Below are positions 1 through 8,456 of a stretch of 64,000 nucleotides of DNA, piece by piece. This DNA comes from Ravibacter sp037191015 (GTDB lineage Bacteria > Bacteroidota > Bacteroidia > Cytophagales > Spirosomataceae). A program made the position numbers and the translations under genes. Position 1 is the first letter of the stretch; every line of letters begins with the position of its first letter. The DNA lies in NCBI GenBank assembly GCA_037191015.1, contig JBBCKD010000030.1, positions 7,973 through 71,972 on the forward strand, given 5' to 3'. Under the pieces are notes generated by a model. It was not told where the DNA came from. It saw only the letters and a program-made list of their open reading frames with translations, and searched no databases.

Positions 1-362
1 CCTACCAGTATCATGGATCGGTATATGGCATCATTCCCGCGAAGAGAGGACATCTCAAACCTTTGGGTGAATGGAACTACGAAGAGGTTTACCTGAAAGG
101 ACCTAAAGTGAAGGTGATCCTCAACGGGACGACCATTGTAGACGGCGACCTGGAGGAAGCCGGTAAAAATGGTACGCTCGACAAAAAGGACCACCCGGGG
201 CTGCTCAGGAAAACAGGACACATCGGATTTTTGGGTCATGGCACCGAAGTCAGATTCAGGAATATCAGGATTAAGGACCTGTCTCAGAAGGAGGAGCCTG
301 CTCCCGTAGCGGTCCAGCCGGAAGGCAAGAAAGCCAAAAAAGATAAAAAGAAGAAGAAGTAG
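1..362 (+). CDS. DUF1080 (3-keto-disaccharide hydrolase-like) protein, C-terminal part
   Basis: This is the 3' end of a gene entering from the left edge. The frame is open from base 3 and reads YQYHGSVYGIIPAKRGHLKP before a GEWNYEEV motif, typical of the second half of DUF1080 domains. This is a concanavalin-like jelly roll found in secreted or lipoprotein sugar hydrolases of Bacteroidota and Planctomycetes. The domain closes with GHIGFLGHGTEVRFRNIRIK, the usual end of the fold. A Lys-rich tail follows, ending in nine lysines interrupted once. The catalytic half is outside the window, so activity cannot be judged. A TTG at 63 could be read as a start, but the homologous sequence continues upstream of it. 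A terminator follows directly. Confidence 0.85.
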   Translation, partial: YQYHGSVYGIIPAKRGHLKPLGEWNYEEVYLKGPKVKVILNGTTIVDGDLEEAGKNGTLDKKDHPGLLRKTGHIGFLGHGTEVRFRNIRIKDLSQKEEPAPVAVQPEGKKAKKDKKKKK

Positions 363-372
363 CAGACTGCGG

Positions 373-417
373 AAAATGATGCCGTGGACAGGAATCTGCC
401 CACGGCATCATTTTTTT
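373..417 (+). terminator. Rho-independent terminator after the DUF1080 gene
   Basis: A perfect 12-bp stem (ATGATGCCGTGG at 376-387 with CCACGGCATCAT at 400-411) is followed by a run of seven T. It lies 14 bases after the DUF1080 stop and separates that gene from the heptose adenylyltransferase. Confidence 0.9.
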
Positions 418-448
418 ACTGATAACTGTAAATCCCGTTGAAAACAAA

Positions 449-937
449 ATGGAGCAGACAGCTGACAAAATTCTGAACCTGGACAAGGCCAGGGACCTGG
501 TAGCACGGTGGCATGGGGAAGGAGAAAAGGTGGTATTTACCAACGGATGCTTCGATATCGTACACCTGGGGCATGTAGATTACCTCGAGAAAGCCCGTGC
601 GTTAGGGGATAAGCTTATATTGGGGCTGAATACCGATGCGTCGGTAAGCAGGCTGAAAGGACCGCTGAGACCGGTAGTGAACGAGCAGGCGAGAGCGCGG
701 CTTATGGCGGCAATGTCTTTTGTCGATACTGTCATTTTGTTCGACGAACCGACACCTTTGCAGTTAATTGAAGCCCTGGGACCTGACATATTGGTAAAAG
801 GTGACGATTATTCAGTTGAAAATATTGTTGGCGCGGATTTTGTGACAGCTAACGGAGGAGAGGTAAGAACAATCCCGCTGGTAAAGGGATATTCTACTTC
901 GTCACTAATTGAGAAAATAAGAGCGGCTTATACCTGA
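449..937 (+). CDS. rfaE2: D-glycero-beta-D-manno-heptose 1-phosphate adenylyltransferase
   Basis: A cytoplasmic nucleotidyltransferase that makes ADP-heptose from heptose 1-phosphate and ATP, a step in making the LPS inner-core sugar. The 162 aa match the stand-alone adenylyltransferase half of E. coli HldE. The signature is the N-terminal VFTNGCFDIVHLGHVDYLEKA, containing the HxGH ATP-binding motif. It is followed by GLNTDASVSRLKG, RPVVNEQARA and the late KGYSTSSLIEKI (the ISTTxII-type motif). The family is normally split from the kinase in Bacteroidota, and no kinase is seen here. The start ATG at 449 gives the expected length. The neighbours are not LPS genes, so it appears to be a single-gene unit after the upstream terminator, possibly cotranscribed with the zinc peptidase 57 bases on. 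Confidence 0.93.
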   Translation: MEQTADKILNLDKARDLVARWHGEGEKVVFTNGCFDIVHLGHVDYLEKARALGDKLILGLNTDASVSRLKGPLRPVVNEQARARLMAAMSFVDTVILFDEPTPLQLIEALGPDILVKGDDYSVENIVGADFVTANGGEVRTIPLVKGYSTSSLIEKIRAAYT

Positions 938-994
938 ATTTTCTTATTTTCGTTAGCTGGAAAATAATTTGAACCAAATCTTAGGGAAAACACA

Positions 995-1675
995 ATGGCA
1001 GGAGCTTATTTGATAGGTCTGATCGTAATGGCGGTCAGCTGGTATGTACAGTGGAGATTGAAGAGCAAGTTTAAGGAATATTCGGAAGTAGGGTTGAGGA
1101 TCGGCCTGAGCGGCCAGGAAATTGCTGAAAAAATGCTCCGCGATAACGGAATTTACGATGTAAGGGTACAGTCGGTAGAAGGAACGTTGACCGACCACTA
1201 CAACCCCCAGGACAAGACTGTCAACCTGAGCTCTGATGTATTTTACGGAAGAAGCGTTGCCGCCGCTGCGGTGGCAGCCCACGAATGCGGCCACGCGGTG
1301 CAGCATGCTACAGCCTATTCATGGCTGCAGTTCCGCTCGAAGCTCGTGCCGGTCCTTACGGTATCTTCCCGTTATATGAGCTGGATAATCCTCGGGGGTA
1401 TCCTCATGCTCAATACTACTCCTGTGCCGTTGGCCATCGGGGTAGCGTTATTTGCGCTCACAACCCTTTTCAGCTTCATTACGCTGCCGGTAGAATATGA
1501 TGCGAGCAACCGCGCCCTGGCGTGGATCGACCGCCAGGGAGTAGTAACCAACCAGGAGCATGGAATGGCTGCAGATGCCCTGAAATGGGCGGCGAGAACA
1601 TATCTCGTAGCGGCAATCGGTTCTCTGGCAACGCTGCTTTATTACCTGATGATTTTGTTGGGTAGAAGGGAATAA
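995..1675 (+). CDS. YugP/DUF-type neutral zinc metallopeptidase, membrane-bound
   Basis: A 226-aa protein of the Zn-dependent protease_2 (YugP-like) family. An N-terminal membrane segment (about residues 1-20, AGAYLIGLIVMAVSWYVQW) is followed by a soluble part. The zinc site is AAHECGHAVQ (HExxH form, about residues 92-101), and the preceding LSSDVFYGRSVAAAAVA is typical of the family. Two further hydrophobic stretches (about 125-165) and a C-terminal one near 200-222 complete the usual membrane topology. A glutamate in the third hydrophobic region (LPVEYDASNRAL) is the likely third zinc ligand. The substrate is unknown for the family; membrane protein quality control is a common guess. It lies 57 bases after rfaE2 on the same strand. 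Confidence 0.88.
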   Translation: MAGAYLIGLIVMAVSWYVQWRLKSKFKEYSEVGLRIGLSGQEIAEKMLRDNGIYDVRVQSVEGTLTDHYNPQDKTVNLSSDVFYGRSVAAAAVAAHECGHAVQHATAYSWLQFRSKLVPVLTVSSRYMSWIILGGILMLNTTPVPLAIGVALFALTTLFSFITLPVEYDASNRALAWIDRQGVVTNQEHGMAADALKWAARTYLVAAIGSLATLLYYLMILLGRRE

Positions 1676-1702
1676 AGGCGGGGAATGATAACATATGCTG
1701 AA

Positions 1703-1733
1703 AGAGGCTGCCTCAAAAGGGCAGTCTTTTTTT
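1703..1733 (+). terminator. Rho-independent terminator after the zinc peptidase
   Basis: Stem AGGCTGCC (1705-1712) pairs with GGCAGTCT (1720-1727, one G-T pair), loop TCAAAAG, followed by a seven-T tract. Confidence 0.85.
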
Positions 1734-1815
1734 GTTTCTTTATACCGTTGTCAGATCCGGAACCATATGGCCGTCCCAATCGTTAATTAGTCAATAAATT
1801 CAGTCCAATTGTACG

Positions 1816-2727
1816 ATGTCTTTTTTGCCGGCACAGGGTGGTTGGTCGCAGCATTCAAAGCTGCTGCTTAACTTAATTTCGGTTTATTTTATCTGGGGTT
1901 CTACCTACCTGTTTATTCATTTCATGACGGAGGATATGCCTCCTCTCTATATGGCCGGCTGGAGAGTGCTGGTAGCCGGGTGTATTCTCTACCCATTTGC
2001 ACGGCTGAACGGGCATCCGCGGCCCGGTCGCGAGGAAGCTGTTTCCTCGGGGATTATAGGGGTGCTGCTGCTTGGATTTTCGATGGGCGGCATGAGCATC
2101 GCGATCCAGTATCTTCCGACCGGTATTGCGGCGCTGCTGGCCGGTTTGCTGCCGCTGTTCCTCATAGTCATCAACTGGATTGCCTTTGCTAAAGTAAGGC
2201 CGACAATGCTGGCTATGACAGGACTTCTTACAGGTGTAGCCGGAATCGCGCTTTTAGTACAGCCGGGCAGCTTTAAAGAAACTTCGCCCGACAGCTGGGT
2301 AGGCATTGTCATCATCCTGTTTTGTAACGTCTTCTGGGCAACGGGAACTTTGCTTTCGTCCCGGATGAAGCTGCCTCAGCAGCTTATATCGAGCTCGGTC
2401 CAGATGCTGGCCGGAGGCGTGTTCCTGCTGTGCATCAGCCTGCTTTTCGAACCCGTTTCGTTTTTAAGCATACTGGATGCGCCGGGCAAAGCTTTGGGAG
2501 CGATGGTTTACCTGGCGTTTTTCGGATCCATTATCGGTTTCAGCTCCTATGCCTGGCTGGCCAGGAATGCTTCTCCGCAGCTGTTGTCTACCTATGCTTA
2601 TGTCAACCCGGTAGTAGCCATGCTGCTCGGGTGGGCCTTTGCGGGAGAAGTATTGAACGGGCAGTCGATCGTGGCGGGAGGGGTGATCCTGGTAGGGGTG
2701 ATCCTGATGGTGGCGGGAAAACGCTAA
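1816..2727 (+). CDS. EamA/DMT-family transporter
   Basis: A 303-aa inner-membrane protein of the drug/metabolite transporter superfamily (YedA/RhaT-like). The N-terminal YFIWGSTYLFIHF and the ensuing RVLVAGCILYPFA are the usual start of the first EamA repeat. The second repeat starts near residue 160 (WVGIVIILFCNVFWATGTLL). About ten hydrophobic segments are visible, each repeat giving five. DMT members export amino acids, metabolites or drugs, and the substrate cannot be read from sequence. A 140-base gap with the upstream terminator implies its own promoter. The SDR gene starts 40 bases later and could share the transcript. Confidence 0.9.
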   Translation: MSFLPAQGGWSQHSKLLLNLISVYFIWGSTYLFIHFMTEDMPPLYMAGWRVLVAGCILYPFARLNGHPRPGREEAVSSGIIGVLLLGFSMGGMSIAIQYLPTGIAALLAGLLPLFLIVINWIAFAKVRPTMLAMTGLLTGVAGIALLVQPGSFKETSPDSWVGIVIILFCNVFWATGTLLSSRMKLPQQLISSSVQMLAGGVFLLCISLLFEPVSFLSILDAPGKALGAMVYLAFFGSIIGFSSYAWLARNASPQLLSTYAYVNPVVAMLLGWAFAGEVLNGQSIVAGGVILVGVILMVAGKR

Positions 2728-2767
2728 TATGTGTATATTTAGCCGGATTTATCTTTTAACCGACTAA

Positions 2768-3547
2768 ATGGACTTTAACAATAGGACTGCCCTGGTAACA
2801 GGCGGCGCTTCAGGACTCGGAGAGGCTACTGTCCGGAAATTGGCTGCATCCGGGTGTAATGTATGGATTGCCGATATTCAGCAGGAAAAAGGAGAGCAGC
2901 TGGCAAAAGAACTGGGGAGCAACGCGAGGTTCCGGATGACGGACGTTACCAGCGAGCAGGAAGTCCGGGCTGCTATTGATGATGCATGCGAAACGTTCGG
3001 CGGCCTGCATATAGCGGTGAACTGCGCCGGGATAGTAGCCGGAAGCAAAACGGTAGGGAAGACAGGAGGAGTATACGGGCCCCATCCTTTGGATTTATTC
3101 AGTAAGGTTATCAATATAAACCTCATCGGCACCTTTAATGTGATGAGGTTAGCTGCGTTTGCGATGCAGTCCAATGTGCCTGACAAAGAGGGAGAGCGTG
3201 GTGTTATTATTAACACTTCTTCGGTGGCGGCTTTTGAAGGGCAGATCGGGCAGGTAGCTTATGCCGCCAGCAAAGGCGCCATTGCAGGTATGACCCTCCC
3301 TGCTGCGAGGGATCTGGCTCCTTTGGGCATCAGGGTGATGTCGATAGCGCCCGGCCTGTTTGAAACACCGCTCCTACAGAACCTCCCGGAAGAGGTGAAA
3401 CTTTCTCTTGGACAGCAGGTTCCGTTCCCGTCGAGACTTGGAAGACCGGATGAATACGCTAACCTGGCAGCGGCTATTATAAGCAACCCGATGCTCAACG
3501 GCGAAGTGATAAGACTGGATGGCGCTATCAGGATGGCGCCGAAATAA
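2768..3547 (+). CDS. SDR family NAD-dependent oxidoreductase (type II 3-hydroxyacyl-CoA dehydrogenase-like)
   Basis: A 259-aa classical short-chain dehydrogenase. The N-terminal ALVTGGASGLGEATVRKLA is the TGxxxGxG dinucleotide site, with an Asp after beta-2 (IADIQ) suggesting NAD preference. NCAGIV is the NNAG-type motif. The catalytic set is the Ser of INTSSVAAF and the Tyr/Lys of YAASKGAIAGMT. The central insertion (SKTVGKTGGVYGPHPLD) and the GLFETPLLQNLPEEV segment are characteristic of human HSD10-like 3-hydroxy-2-methylbutyryl-CoA / 3-hydroxyacyl-CoA dehydrogenases. A role in branched-chain or fatty acyl-CoA breakdown is therefore likely. No other beta-oxidation gene is nearby. Confidence 0.9.
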   Translation: MDFNNRTALVTGGASGLGEATVRKLAASGCNVWIADIQQEKGEQLAKELGSNARFRMTDVTSEQEVRAAIDDACETFGGLHIAVNCAGIVAGSKTVGKTGGVYGPHPLDLFSKVININLIGTFNVMRLAAFAMQSNVPDKEGERGVIINTSSVAAFEGQIGQVAYAASKGAIAGMTLPAARDLAPLGIRVMSIAPGLFETPLLQNLPEEVKLSLGQQVPFPSRLGRPDEYANLAAAIISNPMLNGEVIRLDGAIRMAPK

Positions 3548-3570
3548 GAAGATAGGTATAAATTCCCGGT

Positions 3571-6500
3571 ATGAGACGGTTACTGTGCAGGTATTTGCTT
3601 TTGGTGTGGTCGGGTTTGTTCTTCGCTTGCGGAAACAGGTTGACGCTGCCCGAAAATGTGGCTGCGGAGCTGGACCTGATCTCGGGTCCTGTAGACTATA
3701 CCTACGACGTCAAACCCATACTTTCAGATCGCTGCTTTGCCTGTCACGGGCCGGATGCCAACAAGGTAAAGGGCGGGTTAAGGCTGGACGTAGCCGAAGT
3801 TGCCTACCAGAAGAAAGGTGATAACGGGCTGTTGGCCATAGTGCCCGGGAAACCATGGAAAAGCGAGCTGGCCCACCGTATTTTATCTTCAGACCCGGAC
3901 ATGATGATGCCTACTCCCGAGTCTCACCTGACACTGACAGACCGGGAAAAGGCTGTTCTGGTCAGGTGGATAGAAGAGGGGGCCGAATACAAACCCCACT
4001 GGGCGTTTACAGAAGTCAAGAAGAGTGCCCTGCCCGAGGTGAAAAATAAAGACTGGGTGAAAAATGAAATAGACCGCTTCGTACTGGCTAAACTGGAGCA
4101 GAAGCAGCTCAGTCCCTCCCCCGAGGCCGACAAGACCACTCTGCTGCGCCGGGTATATATGGATCTCACCGGTCTGCCGCCTGCTCCCGACCAGGTGACC
4201 AGGTTCCTGAACGACAATTCTCCCGATGCTTACGAAAAAGTAGTAGACAGCCTGATTGATTCCCCTCACTACGGGGAGCATATGGCTGTACCGTGGCTGG
4301 ATGTAGCCCGCTATGCCGATACGCATGGCTACCAGGATGACATGATGCGTACGGCCTGGCCTTACCGGGATTGGGTGATCAACGCCTTTAATAAAAACCT
4401 GTCTTACGACAAATTCGTCACCTGGCAGCTGGCGGGCGACCTGCTTCCTGAGCCTGGTACCGAGCAGCTTGTTGCAACAGCCTTTAACCGCATGCATCAG
4501 CAGAGTATGGAGGGCGGGATTATTTCGGAAGAATACCGGACTGAGTATGTGGCTGACAGGGTCAATACTTTCGGGCTGGCCTTTCTGGGGCTTACCACCG
4601 AATGTGCCCGCTGCCATGACCATAAATACGATCCGGTTAGTCAGAAAGATTATTTTTCGTTGTTTGCTTTTTTCAATAACATCAACGAAAACGGGCAGAT
4701 CCCATATAATGGCGAAGCTAGTCCCAGTATAACGCTGCCTACTCTAAAGGCAAAGCAACAGCTGGATGCCATCAGGAAATACCTGGCGGAAGAAGCTCAG
4801 AAACGGGAACGGATCCGGGCTTCTTCCACGTCCTTTCAGGAGTGGCTTGCCAGGGCGGCGGGCGATCCGGGGAAGAACATGCTGAAGCCCGGCGACGGGC
4901 TATACGGGCATTTCAGCTTCGACGAACCCGGGGGGAAGGTGCTTAAGAACCTGGCCAACCCCGGGCACCAGGCTATCTGTGAAGGTGACGAGAGCCTTTC
5001 AGACAGCGCCTCCCGGCCAGGGAAATTCGGGTTAAGCCGTCGTCTTTTCGGGGAAAATGCCGTCGATTTCGGGAAAGAGTTCGCCTACTTCGAACGCAAT
5101 CAGCCTTTTACCATCAGTATCTGGCTGAATATCCTGGATGAATCGCTGAGCGGTCCGCTGATCCACAAATCCAATCACATTACAAGCGGCTATCGCGGCT
5201 GGAATATTTTCCGGGAAAAAGACGGTACTTTCAGGGTAGTGCTGAGCTATGTATGGCCGGACAACAGCATCGAGCTGCAGACGCTTAAGCCGGCGCCGGT
5301 CAACCAGTGGACACAGGTGGCCTTCACTTATAACGGCCTCAGCAGGGCAGAAGGGGTAAATGTCTATATCAACGGGGAGCGCGCAGAGGTAAAAGTAATC
5401 AACAACAATCTCACCCAGAGTTTGTTATACGGTAAAAACAAGACCAATATAGCGGTCAATAACTTAAAGATAGGCAGGCAGAATGATGTCTACACCAAAA
5501 ATTTTGATGTAGACGAGCTTAAGATCTATACCCGCAGCCTGACGCCGCTCGAAATGCGGGGACTGTATTCACAGCGGGATGAAGTGGCGGAAGCCCTGAA
5601 AACCGGGCCGGCGAACAGGACGGAGCAGCAAATCAGCGGGCTTCAGGAGTACTATTTTACCAATATTGCCGGAGATTATAAAAAAAGCCTGGAGGGAAGC
5701 CTGAAGCAGCTTGGGGAGGAGACTGAGCTGCTCAATACGCAGATCGATGTGATGGTCATGAAGGAAAGGAAGTACCCCCGGAAGACCTATATCCTGGATC
5801 GCGGTGTCTATGACGCGCCCAAAGAGGAAGTGTCGGCCGATACGCCGGACGGAATTTTTAAAATCCCCGGAGACTATCCTAAAAACCGTCTTGGACTTGC
5901 CAGATGGCTGCTTCATGAAGATCATCCGCTTTTTAGCAGGGTGGCCGTAAACCGTTTCTGGCAGCAGTACTTCGGCAAGGGGATGGTACTTACGGCCGGT
6001 GATTTTGGAAACCAGGGCAGCCTGCCTACTCACCCCGAGCTGCTGGATTGGCTGGCATCGGAGTTTATGCGCTCCGATGTTTCCGGGAACTGGAATGTAA
6101 AAGCGTTGCAGAGGCTTATTGTAACATCGGCCACCTACAGGCAGGCCTCCTACGGCTCGCGGGAACATATAGAAGCTGACCCGGATAACAGCTATTATTC
6201 GAGAGGGCCCAGCTACCGGATGAGCGCCGAACAGATCAGGGATAATTCACTTGCGGCCGGCGGGCTGATCAATCGTATGGTTGGCGGCGAAAGTGTATAT
6301 CCCTATCAACCCAAAGGGATCTGGGAAGCGATCTCGAACTACGGGAAGTACCGTCAGCAAAAGGGCGACACGCTCTACCGGAGGAGCATGTATACCGTTT
6401 GGAAACGGACGGCCCCGCCGCCGATGATGCTGAACTTCGATGCCTCCGAACGCCATTTCTGTGCCGTGAAACGCCAGAAGACCAGCACGCCGCTGCAAGC

Positions 6501-6831
6501 GCTGGTGATCATGAACGATCCGCAGTTTGTAGAGGCTTCCCGGGTGCTGGCCCAGCAAATGATCCAAAAAGGGAAGACGCGGGAAGAATGTATTGACTAC
6601 GCCTTTATGGCCCTGGCAGGACGTGCCGCGAGGAGAGAAGAAGCGGCTGTTCTTACGGATTTGTACGCAGGAGAATACGAAAGCTTCCGGCAAAGCCCGG
6701 AAAAGGCGCAGCAGCTTTTAAGCGTAGGCGAATATCCTGTCGACCGGTCGATCGCCCCTGCCGAGCTGGCAGCTACCACTATAATGGTCAGTACCGTCAT
6801 GAACTTTGACGAATTTGCGATAAAACGATGA
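3571..6831 (+). CDS. PSCyt1-DUF1549-LamG-DUF1553 (PSD1) lipoprotein cytochrome
   Basis: A 1086-aa planctomycete-type cytochrome c protein, exported as a lipoprotein: a hydrophobic N-terminus ends in LFFAC-G with Cys20 as likely lipid site. One CxxCH haem site (Cys55-His59, RCFACHG) lies in the PSCyt1 domain. A DUF1549/PSCyt2 domain follows (about 150-370) with LTTECARCHDHKYDP, a second CxxCH. A concanavalin/LamG-like insertion spans about 440-680 (FTISIWLNILDE, INGERAEV, DELKIYTRSLT). The DUF1553/PSD1 domain fills the C-terminal third (RLGLARWLL, AVNRFWQQYFG, SATYRQAS, TPLQALVIMNDPQFVEA). Its role is unknown; related genes sit in sugar or sulfated-glycan degradation loci. The usual DUF1501 partner is missing downstream. 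Confidence 0.92.
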   Translation: MRRLLCRYLLLVWSGLFFACGNRLTLPENVAAELDLISGPVDYTYDVKPILSDRCFACHGPDANKVKGGLRLDVAEVAYQKKGDNGLLAIVPGKPWKSELAHRILSSDPDMMMPTPESHLTLTDREKAVLVRWIEEGAEYKPHWAFTEVKKSALPEVKNKDWVKNEIDRFVLAKLEQKQLSPSPEADKTTLLRRVYMDLTGLPPAPDQVTRFLNDNSPDAYEKVVDSLIDSPHYGEHMAVPWLDVARYADTHGYQDDMMRTAWPYRDWVINAFNKNLSYDKFVTWQLAGDLLPEPGTEQLVATAFNRMHQQSMEGGIISEEYRTEYVADRVNTFGLAFLGLTTECARCHDHKYDPVSQKDYFSLFAFFNNINENGQIPYNGEASPSITLPTLKAKQQLDAIRKYLAEEAQKRERIRASSTSFQEWLARAAGDPGKNMLKPGDGLYGHFSFDEPGGKVLKNLANPGHQAICEGDESLSDSASRPGKFGLSRRLFGENAVDFGKEFAYFERNQPFTISIWLNILDESLSGPLIHKSNHITSGYRGWNIFREKDGTFRVVLSYVWPDNSIELQTLKPAPVNQWTQVAFTYNGLSRAEGVNVYINGERAEVKVINNNLTQSLLYGKNKTNIAVNNLKIGRQNDVYTKNFDVDELKIYTRSLTPLEMRGLYSQRDEVAEALKTGPANRTEQQISGLQEYYFTNIAGDYKKSLEGSLKQLGEETELLNTQIDVMVMKERKYPRKTYILDRGVYDAPKEEVSADTPDGIFKIPGDYPKNRLGLARWLLHEDHPLFSRVAVNRFWQQYFGKGMVLTAGDFGNQGSLPTHPELLDWLASEFMRSDVSGNWNVKALQRLIVTSATYRQASYGSREHIEADPDNSYYSRGPSYRMSAEQIRDNSLAAGGLINRMVGGESVYPYQPKGIWEAISNYGKYRQQKGDTLYRRSMYTVWKRTAPPPMMLNFDASERHFCAVKRQKTSTPLQALVIMNDPQFVEASRVLAQQMIQKGKTREECIDYAFMALAGRAARREEAAVLTDLYAGEYESFRQSPEKAQQLLSVGEYPVDRSIAPAELAATTIMVSTVMNFDEFAIKR

Positions 6832-6908
6832 GCTTTTTACTAAAGCTTAGTGTACAGGATATTATAAATACCGGGAAAGTGGCTTTTAAGTATTAAATAT
6901 AGATTTTA

Positions 6909-8408
6909 ATGATTCTCATTGTTTTGCTGGAAGCTTCTGACCTGGGGCTTTTTATAGGGCGGTTCCACCCTTTGCTGGTACATCTTCCTATCGGATTTCT
7001 GCTTATAGCGCTGTTCCTCGAGATAGGGCAGCGTATGGGAAAGCTGTCGGTGACCGAAAATACAAAGACATTTATACTGCTATGCGCTGCCATCGGCGCT
7101 ACATTTTCCTGTATAGCAGGTCTTTTGCTCGCTTCGGGAGGCGGGTACGAAGAGGAAGCGCTGAGCCGGCATCAATGGCAGGGGATAGGGGTGGCTGTAT
7201 TTGCATGGGTCGCCTGGCTGGCCAATACCAGGTTTTTGAACTCGGCCCCCAACTGGCTCCCTGCGTTGTACGCCCCCGCTTTCGGACTGGCGGTTTTGCT
7301 TATGCTTACTGCCGGGCATATAGGAGGAACCCTTACCCATGGAGACGGTTACCTGACGCAGTATGCGCCGGACGCGATAAGGCTGGTGGCCGGGTTACCG
7401 CCCAAGGGAGAATCGTCTGCCGGGGAAATTAAACCGCTGGCAGATGTCAGCCAGGCGGTCGTTTATACGGAAATTGTGCAGCCTATCCTGAATACCCGGT
7501 GTGTGCAATGCCACGGGAGCTCCAAACAGAAAGGAGACCTCCGCCTGGACGGTTATGCGCATCTCGAAAAAGGCGGCGAAAACGGACCCGTGCTTTCGCC
7601 CGGGAAGGGAGGAGAGAGCGCGCTTGTAAAGGTATGCCTTCTCCCGGTTGAGGACGATTTGCACATGCCTCCTAAAGGTAAGCCGCAGCTTACTACCGCG
7701 CAGATCGGGCTGATCAGCTGGTGGATCGACCAGGGGGCTCCGATAGACAAGAAAGTGGCCGATCTCGAGAAAAACGATGAAATAGCCGGCAGCCTGCTGG
7801 CATTGGGCGGCGGGGATACCGGTGGTGAAGGGAAGGCGATGCCCCTGGGCGTCGATCTGAGTAAAATTACAGCGCCCGAGCCGGATAAGAACGCCATTTC
7901 CGAGCTGAGGAAATTGAACCTGATCGTATCGCCAGTATCGAAAGATCAGAATATTGTGGAAGTAAGCGCTGTCAATGCGCCCGGTTTTTCGGATGCGCAT
8001 ACGGCGCTGCTTCAGAAATTGTCTGACCAGGTGGTATGGCTGAAAATCGGCAGCACCGCCGTTACCGACAAGGCGCTTAAGGATATTGCCGGGTTAAAGA
8101 ACCTCAATAAGCTGTATCTCGAACATACGGGCATTACCGACGAAGGGATCGCGCAGCTTGGCAACCTGCCCGGCCTGGAGTATCTTAATCTTATAGGAAC
8201 GAAGGTTACCGATGCGGGTATCAGCAAAATTGCCGGGCTAAAAGGGTTGAAAAGTATTTACCTCTGGCAATCGGGTGTTTCCGATTCGGGGATAGCGGAA
8301 TTACGGCGCCTGCGCCCTGATCTGCACGTGGTCGGCGGCCTTTCAGAGCAGGAGATCCGGGATTTCCTGAGTGCGGGGAAAAAAGACAGCCTTGCTAAAG
8401 CTGAATAG
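6909..8408 (+). CDS. DUF2231-cytochrome c (PSCyt1)-leucine-rich-repeat membrane protein
   Basis: A 499-aa inner-membrane protein with a periplasmic part. Residues 15-145 hold four hydrophobic segments of a DUF2231-like domain (FHPLLVHLPIGFLLIALFL). A planctomycete-type cytochrome domain follows, with haem motif CVQCH at 198-202 and the family sequence KGDLRLDGYAHLEKGGENG. The usual MPPKGKPQLT and WWIDQGA close that domain. Residues about 345-480 form leucine-rich repeats (LYLEHTGITDEGIAQLGNL, YLNLIGTKVTDAGIS). Such proteins commonly accompany the PSD1 cytochrome upstream, and an electron-transfer role is inferred. It starts 77 bases after the PSD1 stop. A perfect hairpin overlaps its stop codon. 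Confidence 0.9.
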   Translation: MILIVLLEASDLGLFIGRFHPLLVHLPIGFLLIALFLEIGQRMGKLSVTENTKTFILLCAAIGATFSCIAGLLLASGGGYEEEALSRHQWQGIGVAVFAWVAWLANTRFLNSAPNWLPALYAPAFGLAVLLMLTAGHIGGTLTHGDGYLTQYAPDAIRLVAGLPPKGESSAGEIKPLADVSQAVVYTEIVQPILNTRCVQCHGSSKQKGDLRLDGYAHLEKGGENGPVLSPGKGGESALVKVCLLPVEDDLHMPPKGKPQLTTAQIGLISWWIDQGAPIDKKVADLEKNDEIAGSLLALGGGDTGGEGKAMPLGVDLSKITAPEPDKNAISELRKLNLIVSPVSKDQNIVEVSAVNAPGFSDAHTALLQKLSDQVVWLKIGSTAVTDKALKDIAGLKNLNKLYLEHTGITDEGIAQLGNLPGLEYLNLIGTKVTDAGISKIAGLKGLKSIYLWQSGVSDSGIAELRRLRPDLHVVGGLSEQEIRDFLSAGKKDSLAKAE

Positions 8409-8432
8409 GAATGGGCTTCAGCCCATTCCTAT
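8405..8432. repeat. Perfect 12-bp hairpin with TTCA loop (REP-like, possible bidirectional terminator)
   Basis: Arms 8405-8416 and 8421-8432 are perfectly complementary around a TTCA loop and take in the stop codon of the upstream gene. It lies between two convergent genes, so termination from both sides is plausible, but there is no T run. The core GGGCTTCAGCCC resembles small repetitive palindromes common in Bacteroidota genomes. Confidence 0.7.
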
Positions 8433-8456
8433 CAAAATTAAATCGAATGAAAATGT

